The notes under the pieces were generated by a model. That model did no database searches. It had not been told where the DNA came from and worked only from the letters and a program-made list of their open reading frames with translations. The position numbers and the translations under genes were made by a program. Shown piece after piece: positions 54,369 through 63,735 of a stretch of 64,000 nt of DNA; positions within the stretch are counted from its first letter, which is position 1, and each line of letters starts with the position of its first letter. Source of the DNA: CAVVFX01 sp963747535 (GTDB lineage Bacteria; Acidobacteriota; Terriglobia; Bryobacterales; Bryobacteraceae); the NCBI GenBank assembly GCA_963747535.1, contig CAVVFX010000002.1:496001-560000 (forward strand), read 5' to 3'.

Positions 54369-54396
54369 GGCAGACCACGAAAGACGATGGTCTACC
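54369..54396. repeat. Dispersed hairpin repeat
   Basis: Same as 54063-54090 including the TACC variant. A third partial unit (TTGCAGCCGGGCAGACC) follows at 54421-54437, so the gap between the two TolC genes holds a small local array. Confidence 0.75.
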
Positions 54397-54448
54397 CTAC
54401 GGGCCGAGGCGGGGCTGCTTTGCAGCCGGGCAGACCGGGGCGAGGGGA

Positions 54449-56350
54449 TCATTTCGGCTCCCCTTTCAAAATCGAGTCGGGGATGAACGACTGGCGCGCC
54501 ACATGCCCCGACACGGCCTCGTCGAACGAGATGTGGTTGACATCCAGAGTCCGGCCGACAGCCTGGTCGAAGGCAATCCTGGCGTGGGTGTAGTTCGCCA
54601 TCGCCTCGACCTCCGCGCTCTGATACTGCGCGAGATCTTTTTGCGCCTGGATCACGAGGGCCACGGTCGATACGCCATATAGGAACCGGCTCTGTTCGGC
54701 CTTCAGGCTCTGCTCCGCGAGAACCCGCGTATCGACAGCCGTCTGGTACCGGGTGCGCGCCTGCTCAAGTCCGATCACGGCGGTCTTCACGTCCAGGCGG
54801 ACTTGATTGACCGCGCGCTGGAGCTGCAGTTCGGCCTGCCGCAACAGCAGTTGGTCGGTGACATAATCGGCCTGCGCCGCACGGTTCCGGAACGGGATGG
54901 TGAGCGAGAAGCCCGCGGAGTAATCCGGGAAGTTGCGGCGAAATACCTGACCGAGCGCGTTGCCGGCGCCACCGACGAAATACTGTTCGGGCGCGCCGGA
55001 TGAGCCGTTGTAAAGCGGATTGACAGGACCCGCGAGACCGTGATTGGTGAGTTCTGCAAAGGCCTGCAAAGTGGGCAACAGGCCGTTCTTGTCGCCGTTG
55101 AGCAGAATCTTCTGGCTATCGATATTAATCTTGTCCTGCTCAATTTCGATACGGCTCAGGAGGGCATCCTGGACTAACTCCGGAGTCGGTTTGAGGTTCT
55201 CCGCAGCCGGGACGTCGGTGCGGTCGAGCGGAATGATGTGGACGTCGTCCAGCCACGCGTTGGCTGCTCCGCTCCGGCTGATGGCGTTCTTCAGGACCAT
55301 CTCCTGTTGTTGGACGTTGGTCTGGGAGATCAGCAGGTCCTCTTTGCTGGCCGACGCTTCCGCCGCGGCGCGCGTGACTTCGATGGGCGACAGGGTACCG
55401 ATCTCAACCTGCTTCCGGTTGTCTTCGAGCAACTTCTCCGCGGTAGCCAGCGCCTGTTCCTTGATCCGCACGTCCTCGTCGAAACTGACGAGGTCCCAAT
55501 ACAGGTTCAAGACGGCCGAGACGGTGGTGACCACCTGCCGCTTCACTTGCAGATTGCTCACCTTCACGTTGTTTTTGGCGACCCGGATATCCCGGTTATT
55601 GACACTGGCGCTCAAGCCTTGCAGGAGGTTCTGGCTGACCTGCAAATCCAGATATCCGGTGATCGCCGGATTGAGGAGAGGAGTCGGGCTGTTGAGCAGG
55701 CTGCGGTACGCCAAAAACGTAAACTGGGCATTGGTCCCGGTAACGAACTGCTGCGAGTACTGCGCCACGAACTGCCGGTAATCGTTGGTCAACGCGGTCG
55801 TCTCGTTGAGAATCGTATTGGTCTCCGGGGTAGTCAGATGGCCGAAGGAGCCGCTGAGATAGAGACTCGGATCGAGGTTCGGCGGAATAGGTCCGATCTG
55901 GCTGACGATGCCGCCGCCCGAGCCGACGCCGGCCCCTCCGGCGAGCCCGCTGGCGTTGACGCTCACTCCCGCGAGACTTACGCTCACCGGTCCGGCGAGT
56001 ACGGGGGTATCGACTTGTCTCAGGTAGCCGCCGCCTTGCGTGCGCCGCAGGACTTCCTTCGAAAGAAAAGGACTATAGCGTTGAACCGCGATATCCAGGT
56101 TGTTCTCGAGAACCAGCGCGATGACATCCTGGGCGGTCAGGTAGAGGTTGCCGCCATGAACGAGTGACTCCAGCCGCGGCGAGTTGGTCAGCCTGGCCGG
56201 CGATACAACCCGCTTCTCCAGGTGGAAGGGCCGCAGAATGGGGCCGACGATCCTGGGCTGCGGCGGCGCGGTGATCGATACCTCCGACGACTGGGCGCAG
56301 CATAACCCTGCGACCGCGAAGATCGCCAGCCATTGGTGATGGGAACTCAT
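54449..56350 (-). CDS. TolC-family outer-membrane efflux protein
   Basis: 633 residues with signal peptide (MSSHHQWLAIFAVAGLCCAQ). Shares with the other TolC gene the order LTAQDVIALVLENNLDIAVQ, Gly-rich insert, VLNLYWDLVSFDEDVRIKEQ, GNALGQVFRRNFPDYSAGFS and YTHARIAFDQAVGRTLDVNH. First gene after the ABC ATPase (58-base gap), so it belongs to that exporter. The two TolC genes probably arose by duplication. Confidence 0.88.
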   Translation of the reverse strand: MSSHHQWLAIFAVAGLCCAQSSEVSITAPPQPRIVGPILRPFHLEKRVVSPARLTNSPRLESLVHGGNLYLTAQDVIALVLENNLDIAVQRYSPFLSKEVLRRTQGGGYLRQVDTPVLAGPVSVSLAGVSVNASGLAGGAGVGSGGGIVSQIGPIPPNLDPSLYLSGSFGHLTTPETNTILNETTALTNDYRQFVAQYSQQFVTGTNAQFTFLAYRSLLNSPTPLLNPAITGYLDLQVSQNLLQGLSASVNNRDIRVAKNNVKVSNLQVKRQVVTTVSAVLNLYWDLVSFDEDVRIKEQALATAEKLLEDNRKQVEIGTLSPIEVTRAAAEASASKEDLLISQTNVQQQEMVLKNAISRSGAANAWLDDVHIIPLDRTDVPAAENLKPTPELVQDALLSRIEIEQDKINIDSQKILLNGDKNGLLPTLQAFAELTNHGLAGPVNPLYNGSSGAPEQYFVGGAGNALGQVFRRNFPDYSAGFSLTIPFRNRAAQADYVTDQLLLRQAELQLQRAVNQVRLDVKTAVIGLEQARTRYQTAVDTRVLAEQSLKAEQSRFLYGVSTVALVIQAQKDLAQYQSAEVEAMANYTHARIAFDQAVGRTLDVNHISFDEAVSGHVARQSFIPDSILKGEPK

Positions 56351-56361
56351 TTAGGTGATTG

Positions 56362-56405
56362 GTGGCGACCAGGGGGTCGCTCGCGGACGAGGCCGTCCGC
56401 CCCAC
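56362..56405. repeat. Fragment of the composite repeat
   Basis: GTGGCGACCAGGGGGTCGCT, CGCGGACGAGGCCGTCCGCC, CCACA: the right end of the composite repeat, between the TolC and ATPase genes. Confidence 0.65.
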
Positions 56406-56408
56406 AAT

Positions 56409-57110
56409 TCATGCATGTTCGACCCGGTCGGTCACAATCTTGCCGTCGAACATATGGACGGTGCGATCCGCCAGATTTGCATAAGTCGGATCGTGGGTCA
56501 CCATGCAGATGGTTGCGCCGTTCTTGTGCAGTTCGCTCAGCAGGTCCATGACTTGTTTCCCGTTGTGCGAGTCCAGGTTTCCGGTCGGCTCATCCGCCAG
56601 CAGGACCGAGGGACTCCCGGCGAGCGCCCGCGCTACCGCCACGCGCTGTTGCTGGCCGCCCGACAACTGCGAGGGATAATGCTTGGTGCGGTTCGACATT
56701 CCCACTCTTTCGAGCGCTTCCTGAACGGCCTTCTTGCGGTCCGCGGAACTCATGCCGCGATAGGTCAGCGGCAGTTCGACGTTCTCGTACACGGTGAGAT
56801 CGCCAATCAGATTGAAGGCCTGGAAAATGAAGCCGATCTCGCGGTTGCGGATGCGTGCGCGCTCGGCGATGTTCAAACCGCTGGCCGCCTTGCCGTTCAA
56901 AACATAGTCGCCCTGCGTCGGCGTGTCCAGCAGCCCGAGAATCGCCAGGAGCGTGGACTTGCCGCAGCCGGAAGGTCCGGAAATCGCAACGTACTCGCCC
57001 TTCTGAATGTCCAGTTGGATATCCTCCAACGCGTGCGTCTCGAGTTCATCGGTGACGAAGACTTTGCTGACGCTCTTAAGATGAATCAAGCTTTCCGCTG
57101 CCATACTCAT
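56409..57110 (-). CDS. ABC transporter ATP-binding protein (MacB/LolD type)
   Basis: 233 residues. Walker A GPSGCGKST, Q-loop GFIFQAFNLI, signature LSGGQQQRVAVARAL, Walker B LLADEPTGNLD and H-loop CMVTHDP are all present; DTPTQGDYVLNGK and QAFNLIGDLTVYENVELPL are typical of the MacB/LolD/FtsE branch, which works mechanically across the envelope. It follows the membrane-fusion protein gene by 15 bases. No permease gene is next to it; the ADOP-type permease gene upstream is broken. Confidence 0.92.
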   Translation of the reverse strand: MSMAAESLIHLKSVSKVFVTDELETHALEDIQLDIQKGEYVAISGPSGCGKSTLLAILGLLDTPTQGDYVLNGKAASGLNIAERARIRNREIGFIFQAFNLIGDLTVYENVELPLTYRGMSSADRKKAVQEALERVGMSNRTKHYPSQLSGGQQQRVAVARALAGSPSVLLADEPTGNLDSHNGKQVMDLLSELHKNGATICMVTHDPTYANLADRTVHMFDGKIVTDRVEHA

Positions 57111-57125
57111 GTATACTTGCTCCCT

Positions 57126-58421
57126 TTAATTCAGACGAATGCGGTCGTGGCCATCCTGCGCGGTCATGTCGGACAGGATGACCTGATCCCCCGGCTTCAA
57201 TCCGCTCAGGATTTCAATGGTGTTGACCGAAGCGCGGCCCAGTTTGACCTGGACGCGCGTAGCATACTGCCTGTCCGGTGTGTACTTAAAGATGCTGATG
57301 GTGCCGTTCGGCTGGCCGTTAGTCGGCCGGCCCATGTAAACCACGTCGTTCAACCGCTCGAGTTCAATCGTGCCGTCCACGCTCAGGTCGGGCCGCGCTC
57401 CATTCGGCAACTCGCCCATCAACTTGACGTCGACCGTCACGTTGCCGTTGACGGCGGTGGGATCGATACGGCTGACTTTGCCCTGAATGATGCCGTTGCG
57501 CGTATCGATGCTGGCCGGCTGCCCCAAGGCAATATCCTTAGCTTCCGTCTCGTTGATCTTGAGCTCGGCCTTCAGCTTCTGCGGCTGAGCTATCTTCGCC
57601 AGGATGGTTCCGGCCATGACTTTCTGGCCGACCTCCAGTTCAGGCGCGGCGGTAGTGGATCCTGCGGGCGCGCCGGGACCCAGTTGCGCCATCACGCCCG
57701 TGGCGCCGGCGCGAACCTTCAACTGATCCAGTTGCCCCTTCTTCAGGGCATAGAGCGCCTTCGCCTGCTCGATCTTAACCTGCTGTCCGGCAAGCTGCGC
57801 CCGCGCCGATTCATCGATAATCTTGAGCCGCTGGTCTTCCAGATCGTTGCGGATCTTGAGCTGGTCCGCCTTGTTGGTGGAAATCTCCGCGTCCAGCTTG
57901 GGGATCAGACCCTCTTTTTCAAGTTTCAGATCGCGATCCGCGTGGAGGGCGGCCTCTTTATAGTCTGAAGTGACTAGCGCGGCGGCCGACTTCTTGTCGA
58001 AGAGCTGGGTCTTGAGTTGCACGGCGAGATCGTCATAGCCTGCTTCTGCCACCTTCACGGCGTACTCGGCGTCCATCGTTTGCTGCTGCAGTTCGGGATT
58101 TTCGAGTTCCATGAGGACTGTATCGGGGTGCACCATCGTGCCTGGATAGACGTTAATCTTGACCACGCGTCCGTCTGCGATGGCCGGAACCCACAGGACC
58201 TCTTCCGCGACCAGCGTTCCGAGGCCGTGGACCTCGCGGAGCATGGGCCCACGCTTCACCGTATCGGGATAAACCGATCCGGCCTCCACGGTCGGCACAG
58301 CCGGCTGCAAACGCATGACACCGTAGCCCGCCGCGCACAGGGCAGCGAGCACGACCACACTGATAGCGATCCGCTTCAGTATCCGGTTCCGGCGAACCTC
58401 TTTACCCCGCTGAATATCCAT
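57126..58421 (-). CDS. HlyD/MacA-type membrane-fusion protein
   Basis: 431 residues. N-terminal anchor (RIAISVVVLAALCAAGYGVM), lipoyl halves (GLGTLVAEEVLWVPAIADGR and VRAGATGVMAQLGPGAP), a long coiled-coil (about 120-230), a beta-barrel (LGQPASIDTRNGIIQGKVSR) and a membrane-proximal end (LSGLKPGDQVILSDM). It bridges an inner-membrane exporter and TolC. First gene of the run adaptor, ATPase, TolC, TolC. Confidence 0.92.
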   Translation of the reverse strand: MDIQRGKEVRRNRILKRIAISVVVLAALCAAGYGVMRLQPAVPTVEAGSVYPDTVKRGPMLREVHGLGTLVAEEVLWVPAIADGRVVKINVYPGTMVHPDTVLMELENPELQQQTMDAEYAVKVAEAGYDDLAVQLKTQLFDKKSAAALVTSDYKEAALHADRDLKLEKEGLIPKLDAEISTNKADQLKIRNDLEDQRLKIIDESARAQLAGQQVKIEQAKALYALKKGQLDQLKVRAGATGVMAQLGPGAPAGSTTAAPELEVGQKVMAGTILAKIAQPQKLKAELKINETEAKDIALGQPASIDTRNGIIQGKVSRIDPTAVNGNVTVDVKLMGELPNGARPDLSVDGTIELERLNDVVYMGRPTNGQPNGTISIFKYTPDRQYATRVQVKLGRASVNTIEILSGLKPGDQVILSDMTAQDGHDRIRLN

Positions 58422-58965
58422 CTAGGCTCTTCCGATTCCGGCAAAAGCAACAGGCACAGAAATATATACCGTCATTCCCTTATAACGTAACGCCTGGATG
58501 CTTAGTTCGCAATGAATTCGTTTGGTTGGACGCCGGGCGTGGAGATTTGGTTAGCAGGCGGGGTGACTCTCGCCTCCGGTGGCGGACAAACATAAAGAAA
58601 CCATAAAGTAGGTTAGTTCGTGCACAACGCCTCCTGCATAAACTTTGCACTCCGCGACGGGGTCAGGCTCAAGCCGCTTGGGGCGGTTCTTTCAGACGCG
58701 CGCGAAACTTTAGCCAATGCACATCTTCAACGTAGCACGCGCCGCCTGGATTTCCGGGCTCTCGCGGGCTGGTCCGATGCAAGCTGACCCGACGCCGTGA
58801 CGGACTACCGAACTCCTGATGGCATGGCGTAATATCCGGATGACGAGGAAAATAGGTCGAGTCGCAGGCCAAAGGCCTGGCCAAAGGCCTACTCGCACAG
58901 CGGCAAGCCGCAAAAACGGCTGCTCCGCAGCCCGGCAGGCCAATTTCCATGACTGGCCTTCGGGA
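58422..58965. other. Intergenic region with 32-bp repeat
   Basis: 544 bases between the broken permease gene and the adaptor gene. The only recognised item is the 32-bp repeat at 58899-58930 (partner at 52108). The adaptor promoter should lie in the part near 58440-58620, but no confident boxes were found. Confidence 0.45.
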
Positions 58966-61636
58966 CTACAACTCGGCTAGAGCCTCCACTGGCGAAATCC
59001 GGGTGGCGCGCTGAGATGGCACCAGACAGGCGACCAGGGATACCACGGCGATGATGCCGGTGGCCGCGCCAAGGGTCGGAACGTGAAGAGGTGGGACTTG
59101 AAAAAGTAGCATCCGCATGGCTCGGCCGATCAGCCACGCTCCAAGGGTGCCCAGTATCGTACCGGCAACCAGCAGACGTAGCGCGACTGCGAGAAACTGG
59201 CTGCGTATCTGCCCCGGCCGCGCTCCCAATGCCATTCGCACGCCGATCTCGCGGCGTCGCTGCGCCACGGCGTAGCTTAAGACACCGTAGGTGCCGACCC
59301 CGACAAGGAGTACAGCGACCAGCGAGAAGATGGCCGCCAGCAATGCCGGTGAGCGTTGCGCCACAAGGCTGTCGGCGATACGAGTATCCATCGACCGCAG
59401 GTCGTTCACCGGCACCTCGGGGTCGATTTGCCGAACGACTTTTTGCAGTGCCGCTCCGAGCGATTTCGGTTGAAAGCTGGTGCGGACGACAATAAAAAGG
59501 TGGTCGTCCCAGTTCAATGCGTAAGGATAGTAGACCGCCCCTTGGGCCGTCTGGTCAGTCAGTCCCGCTTGTTTCACAGCGCCGACCACACCCACCACAG
59601 TGTACGATTGAGCATCGTTTGTGGCTTCGCCGCCATCGAAAAGATGTTGGCCAAGAGCGCTGGTGTGAGGCCAGTAATAGCGCGCGAAGTCCTCGTCTAC
59701 GACGCAGACGCGCGTTGGCCGGCGCGAATCGTCCGCCGTGAGGAAACGTCCTTCCCGCAGGGAGAAGCCCATCGCGGCGAAGTAGTCGCCATCGACTCTA
59801 TAGGAGTAATGTCCCCGGGCCGATTCGCCCGGCAGGCGAACGTGGCCCTCTACGGTGGCAGCGCTTTTCCCGTTGTTGCCGCTCAAGGGCACATTGTTGA
59901 CCACTCCAGCGGCCAAAACTCCCGGCTGGCGCGCGAGGCCCTTCAACAGCCTCTCGTCTAAGGTCAGGCGAGCCGACGAGTCCGGGTATCTGTTCGACGG
60001 CACCGAGATTTGTGCGGACAGAACATGGTCTGGCCGAAAGCCCGGAGAGACCGCCACTGCCCGCTCCAGACTGAGACCCAGCAGAGCCGCCCCGCTCAAT
60101 AGAACTGTTGCCAACGCGATCTGCGCCACGATAAAGCCATGGCGCAGGCTTTGAGCGGCGCGGCTGGGCGTTCCGCCACGGGCCTCCGATTGGATCGCGC
60201 TGTTCAGTTGGCCGCGCAAGTTGAACCAAGCGATGGGCACCGCGAGCGCGAGCCCCATGGCGGCGGCTCCGAAAACCGCGATGCATGCCAAACGGGAGTC
60301 GAAAGCTATGTGACTCCCCAAAGGCAAACGATCGACAGCCAGGACACTCAGCAGGCGGATTCCGCCGGCCCCGGCGGCCAGCCCTAGCAGGCCTCCGGCC
60401 AGCGTGAGCAAAGTGGTCTCGACGATCGCCTCGCTTACCACGTGCAACCGGCTCGCGCCCAACGCCCGCCGGACGGCGATTTCCTTCGAACGACTACTCG
60501 CCCGGATCAAGAGCAGGTTCGTCAGGTTGACCGCGCCGATCAGCAACAAGAGCGAAGGCGCCCGCCTGCATCCACAGCAGAGCGGGGCGGATGGTTCGAA
60601 CGTGGTCCGCGTGAAGGGGCGCCACCACAGAACGAAAGCCGGCTTCGGCCATCATTTTGGCCTCGGGATCTTGCGCTTCCAGCGCGCTATTCTGCACGTC
60701 GATCTGAGCCTGCGCCTGTTCCAGGGTCGCGCCTGGCTTGAGGCGGGCAATCATATGCCTGGAATTCCCACCCGAGTGCCGCTGCACGGAAGCACGATCT
60801 TCAGGACGCGACGAGAAAGGAAAGTACAGACGCGCCTCGGAGGAGAGGAAGCGGAAGCCGGGCGGCAGCACACCGACTACCGTGTTCCTCAGTCCGTTCA
60901 CGCGAAGGTGCCTGCCGATTATGTGGGGATCGCCAGCGAAATTCTGCCGCCAGTAAGCGTCGGTGAGAATCACCACCTTGTCGGTTTGAAACGAGGTTTC
61001 CTCCTCCGTGAAACTGCGCCCCATCGACGGACCCGACCCGAGCGTCGCGAAAAAGTCCGGCGACACTCGCGCGATCTCCTCGCGTTCCGTTGAGCCGGCC
61101 TCGCCGACGACCGCCGTGCCATCGGAATAGAGGGCGACGTCCGCGAAGGCGGGAATCCTGCCACGGCGTTCGTAGTAGTTGGCTACCGAGGAACCGTCAC
61201 GATCGACGCCGGCTTTGGGATAGGTATTAAAGACGGTGACGAGCCGGCCGGCTTCGGGAAACGGCAGGGGGCGGAGGAGGATGGAGTCGACCACCGCGAA
61301 TATCGTCAGGTTCGCGCCGATGCAGACGGCGAGGGTCAAGAGGGCGGTGGCTGTAAATCCGGGTGTCTTGCGCAGCGCTCGGACAGCGTGACGCTGTTGC
61401 CTGACCAGTTCGTCGAATGGGCGGAGCCCACGTGCTTCGCGACACTCTTCCTGTACGCTGTTCAGGCTGCCGAACTCGATCCGAGCCCGCCGGGCCGCTT
61501 CCTGCGGAGACACTCCCGAGCGCACCAGGTCGCAAGTGTATTGCTCGATGTGAAACCGCAACTCCTCGGTCATTCCCTGTTCGAAATCACGCCGGGACCT
61601 GATCACGCGCCAAAGAGAGCGAAGACGGCTCAGCAC
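58966..61636 (-). pseudogene. ADOP-type ABC permease gene split by a frameshift
   Basis: The first frame (61636 to 60494) gives the acidobacterial duplicated-permease leader (MLSRLRSLWRVIRSRRDFEQ, LRFHIEQYTCDLVRSGVSPQ), the first membrane helix (FTATALLTLAVCIGANLTIF) and a MacB-like periplasmic domain, to LLWMQAGAFAL. The second frame (from 60549 to 58966) continues with LLIGAVNLTNLLLIRASSRSKEIAVRRALG and the rest of a normal ADOP protein. Joined, they make about 880 residues, the usual length, so one base was gained or lost near 60545-60560. It may be a true mutation or a sequencing error. The PadR gene ends 1 base before its start. Confidence 0.88.
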
Positions 61637-61637
61637 G

Positions 61638-61979
61638 TCACACCTCCTCCGGTGTAGTGCTCAAGGCCGCGGTAATCGCCGACGCCAGCCGATTCCAGCC
61701 GGCCGTCTCCTCCCGCAGGCGGCGCCGTCCAGCGACGGTTAACGTGTAATACTTCGCCCGGCGATTATTCTCGCTTACACCCCATTCGGCGGCGATCAGT
61801 TTCTGGTGCTCTAACCGGTAAAGCGCCGGATACAAGGATCCTTGGGGAATCTCCAGCGCATCGCCCGAGATCTGCTGGATGCGCTGCAATACGCCGTATC
61901 CATGCAGCGGTTTCAACCCTACGGCCTTCAGAATCAGCATGTCGAGAGTACCCGGCAGCAGCTCGGCGGTTTTGCCCAC
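61638..61979 (-). CDS. PadR-family transcriptional regulator
   Basis: 113 residues from GTG 61979 with AGGAGG 8 bases upstream. LPGTLDMLILKAVGLKPLHG, GYGVLQRIQQISGDALEIPQ, GSLYPALYRLEHQKLIAAEW and RRAKYYTLTVAGRRRLREE form the winged helix of the PadR-s1 type that controls ADOP permeases in Acidobacteriota. It lies directly before the permease gene. Its promoter carries a palindrome at 61999-62028, suggesting autoregulation. Confidence 0.93.
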   Translation of the reverse strand: MGKTAELLPGTLDMLILKAVGLKPLHGYGVLQRIQQISGDALEIPQGSLYPALYRLEHQKLIAAEWGVSENNRRAKYYTLTVAGRRRLREETAGWNRLASAITAALSTTPEEV

Positions 61980-61998
61980 GATCGTTTCCTCCTAGGCT

Positions 61999-62034
61999 AA
62001 CTAGGAGTATAGACGAACTCTCCTAGTTTGGCAA
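61999..62034 (-). promoter_or_regulatory. Putative PadR promoter with overlapping operator palindrome
   Basis: On the minus strand TTGCCA (62034-62029), 17 bases, then TATACT (62011-62006) make a good sigma-70 promoter. A perfect 9-bp inverted repeat, AACTAGGAG / CTCCTAGTT (61999-62007 and 62020-62028, 12-base spacer), covers the spacer and -10 box. The Shine-Dalgarno AGGAGG is at 61993-61988. Confidence 0.6.
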
Positions 62035-62169
62035 GGGGAGCGCGGACAGGCCCACGAGCAGTGTAGGACAGGCGCCAGCCAGTTGTTGGGATGAGGGGGA
62101 GTGCGGGTTTGATTGTCATTCCGGAGCGCGGCGGCACACACCCTATCCTGAATGCCGCCGCGCATACTC

Positions 62170-62346
62170 AGCCGCTAACCGCGGGGCAGGCCACGGTCCA
62201 AGTTCTCCGGAACTTGCGCCTTTGCCGCCGTGAGCGAAGGTTTGGCCGCAGTTTCCGGAGAGCCGCTAACCGCGGGGCAGGCCGCGGACAAAGGTGTCCG
62301 AAGCTTGCGCCATTGCCGCCGCGAGCGAAGGTTGCTGCAGTTTCTG
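62170..62346. repeat. Tandem repeat, two units of about 90 bp
   Basis: Units at 62170-62260 and 62261-62346 both begin AGCCGCTAACCGCGGGGCAG and share TTGCGCC, TTGCCGCC and GAGCGAAGGTT blocks, with divergence in the middle. Lies between the PadR promoter and the end of the haloperoxidase-like gene. Confidence 0.75.
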
Positions 62347-62372
62347 TAAAGCTAATGAAGAACGCTGCCGTC

Positions 62373-63614
62373 CTATTGGCTGTTCCGGGCGCGAAAATGG
62401 TTTCGCGCTACACCTTGCGCGACTGTCTCTCCCAGTTGGCGGCCGGCCTCCAGCGAATGATAGAAGTGGAAGCCCGCATACATGCGCGCCCAGAAGACCT
62501 CGTCCATCAGGTCGCGCGTATCTTCGAATACGTGTTGATGGACGCCGTCGGTGAATGCCACGCTATCCGTGACAATGTGGACCCTGGTGGTGCCGAAAAA
62601 GTCCGCGATCAGGGTGGACGCCGCACCCGTCAGGCAACCGTGTGCCGCCGGATACTCGGGATGGTTGGGAGTCGTTCCGAGGGACGTCCAGGCCGGGTCG
62701 GCAGGAGTATCAGCGTTTCCGCCGCCGGCGGGGATCGCCGTGACGGGTCGCCAGAAACCGTACTTGTACTTCCCGTTGAAACACCCGATGGCCGCGTCCG
62801 CAACGCCGGTCCAAAGCATTGCCATGAGACGGGAGGCATCGGCGGTGCCAAGATTATTATTGGCCACCAGGTAGTTGAATGCCCGGGCATATTGTTGCCC
62901 GGTGTGTTCTGTCCAATAGACTCCGATCTCGGTTTCCGCGGCGGATCGAATGGTGCTGTTAGCTCCTCCGTAATTTCGCGTCAGGTTATAGTCCCTGCTC
63001 CAAGGCTCGCTGGTCAAAGGTCTGGGAGGGTCCGGGAGTTGGTCGCTCGCCGATTTCATGGTGAACGGCCGCATCTGACCGAGCCATGGAGTCGCGGCAG
63101 CGGCATAGGCCGGCGGCGTAGGAATCCACGCCCCAGGACCCGATCCAGGCGTGTAAGTTATGTTCGCTTCGAGGCCGTCTCCCGTGCGTGCGCTGATCAC
63201 CGCCATCGCCGCCGCCTCACCTACTGCGACGCCGTTTGTCATTGCATCCGGATCCCCCATAACACCGGCTAAGGACGCGGTGAATTGAGTGTCCAGGGCC
63301 GCCTGTTGGGCGGGGAAATAGTTGACCAGAATGCGATGCGCCGCGGCCACGGCAGCGGCGTCGAGGGAAGCGTGGGAAGGTCCGGCGATGCGGTAGTAGA
63401 AGGGCTCGTGCTCGCCGGTGATGGCGTTGACGGCATCGTACATGGCGAGGCTCATGTAGGCGAACCAGACGGTGGACGCGCCGGGCGTCTTCCCTCCATT
63501 CGCCACTATCGTGGTTGACCCGATGGCGTTCCAATCCGAGACTACACTCCCGGCGCGAAGCCCGGAGGCCAGGACCAGGGGCGCGATAAACCAAAGCTTT
63601 TTGCTGCGTATCAT
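62373..63614 (-). CDS. Exported vanadium-dependent haloperoxidase / PAP2-like protein
   Basis: 413 residues from ATG 63614 (AAGGAG upstream); the open frame to 63815 is ignored. Signal peptide (LWFIAPLVLASGLRAGSVVS). The vanadate/phosphate site motifs are KYKYGFWRPVTAI (Lys and Arg), PNHPEYPAAHGCLTGA (Ser replaced by Ala-Ala-His-Gly here) and GFHFYHSLEAGRQLGETVA (Arg, His). The family oxidises halides or removes phosphate; exported members of this size are common in Acidobacteriota and their reactions are mostly untested. Divergent from the sigma-factor gene. Confidence 0.85.
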   Translation of the reverse strand: MIRSKKLWFIAPLVLASGLRAGSVVSDWNAIGSTTIVANGGKTPGASTVWFAYMSLAMYDAVNAITGEHEPFYYRIAGPSHASLDAAAVAAAHRILVNYFPAQQAALDTQFTASLAGVMGDPDAMTNGVAVGEAAAMAVISARTGDGLEANITYTPGSGPGAWIPTPPAYAAAATPWLGQMRPFTMKSASDQLPDPPRPLTSEPWSRDYNLTRNYGGANSTIRSAAETEIGVYWTEHTGQQYARAFNYLVANNNLGTADASRLMAMLWTGVADAAIGCFNGKYKYGFWRPVTAIPAGGGNADTPADPAWTSLGTTPNHPEYPAAHGCLTGAASTLIADFFGTTRVHIVTDSVAFTDGVHQHVFEDTRDLMDEVFWARMYAGFHFYHSLEAGRQLGETVAQGVARNHFRARNSQ

Positions 63615-63735
63615 AACTTTTCTCCTTTTCGTGATGATTCCGGGTAACAATTCCCTGGACCTACACGCGAGAAACAGGCGCCAAAACCACAACAACAGGC
63701 AAATTTTTTTCGCGGTATCATGATCGACTACGATT

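Noticed and set aside
53990..54452. N-terminal extension of the TolC frame through the repeats
   Set aside because: Translates the composite repeat and hairpins; a signal peptide begins at 54035.
56355..57968. 537-codon plus-strand frame
   Set aside because: Covers the opposite strand of two real genes (ABC ATPase and adaptor); shadow of codon bias.
62091..63272. 393-codon plus-strand frame
   Set aside because: Opposite the haloperoxidase-like gene; no recognisable protein features.
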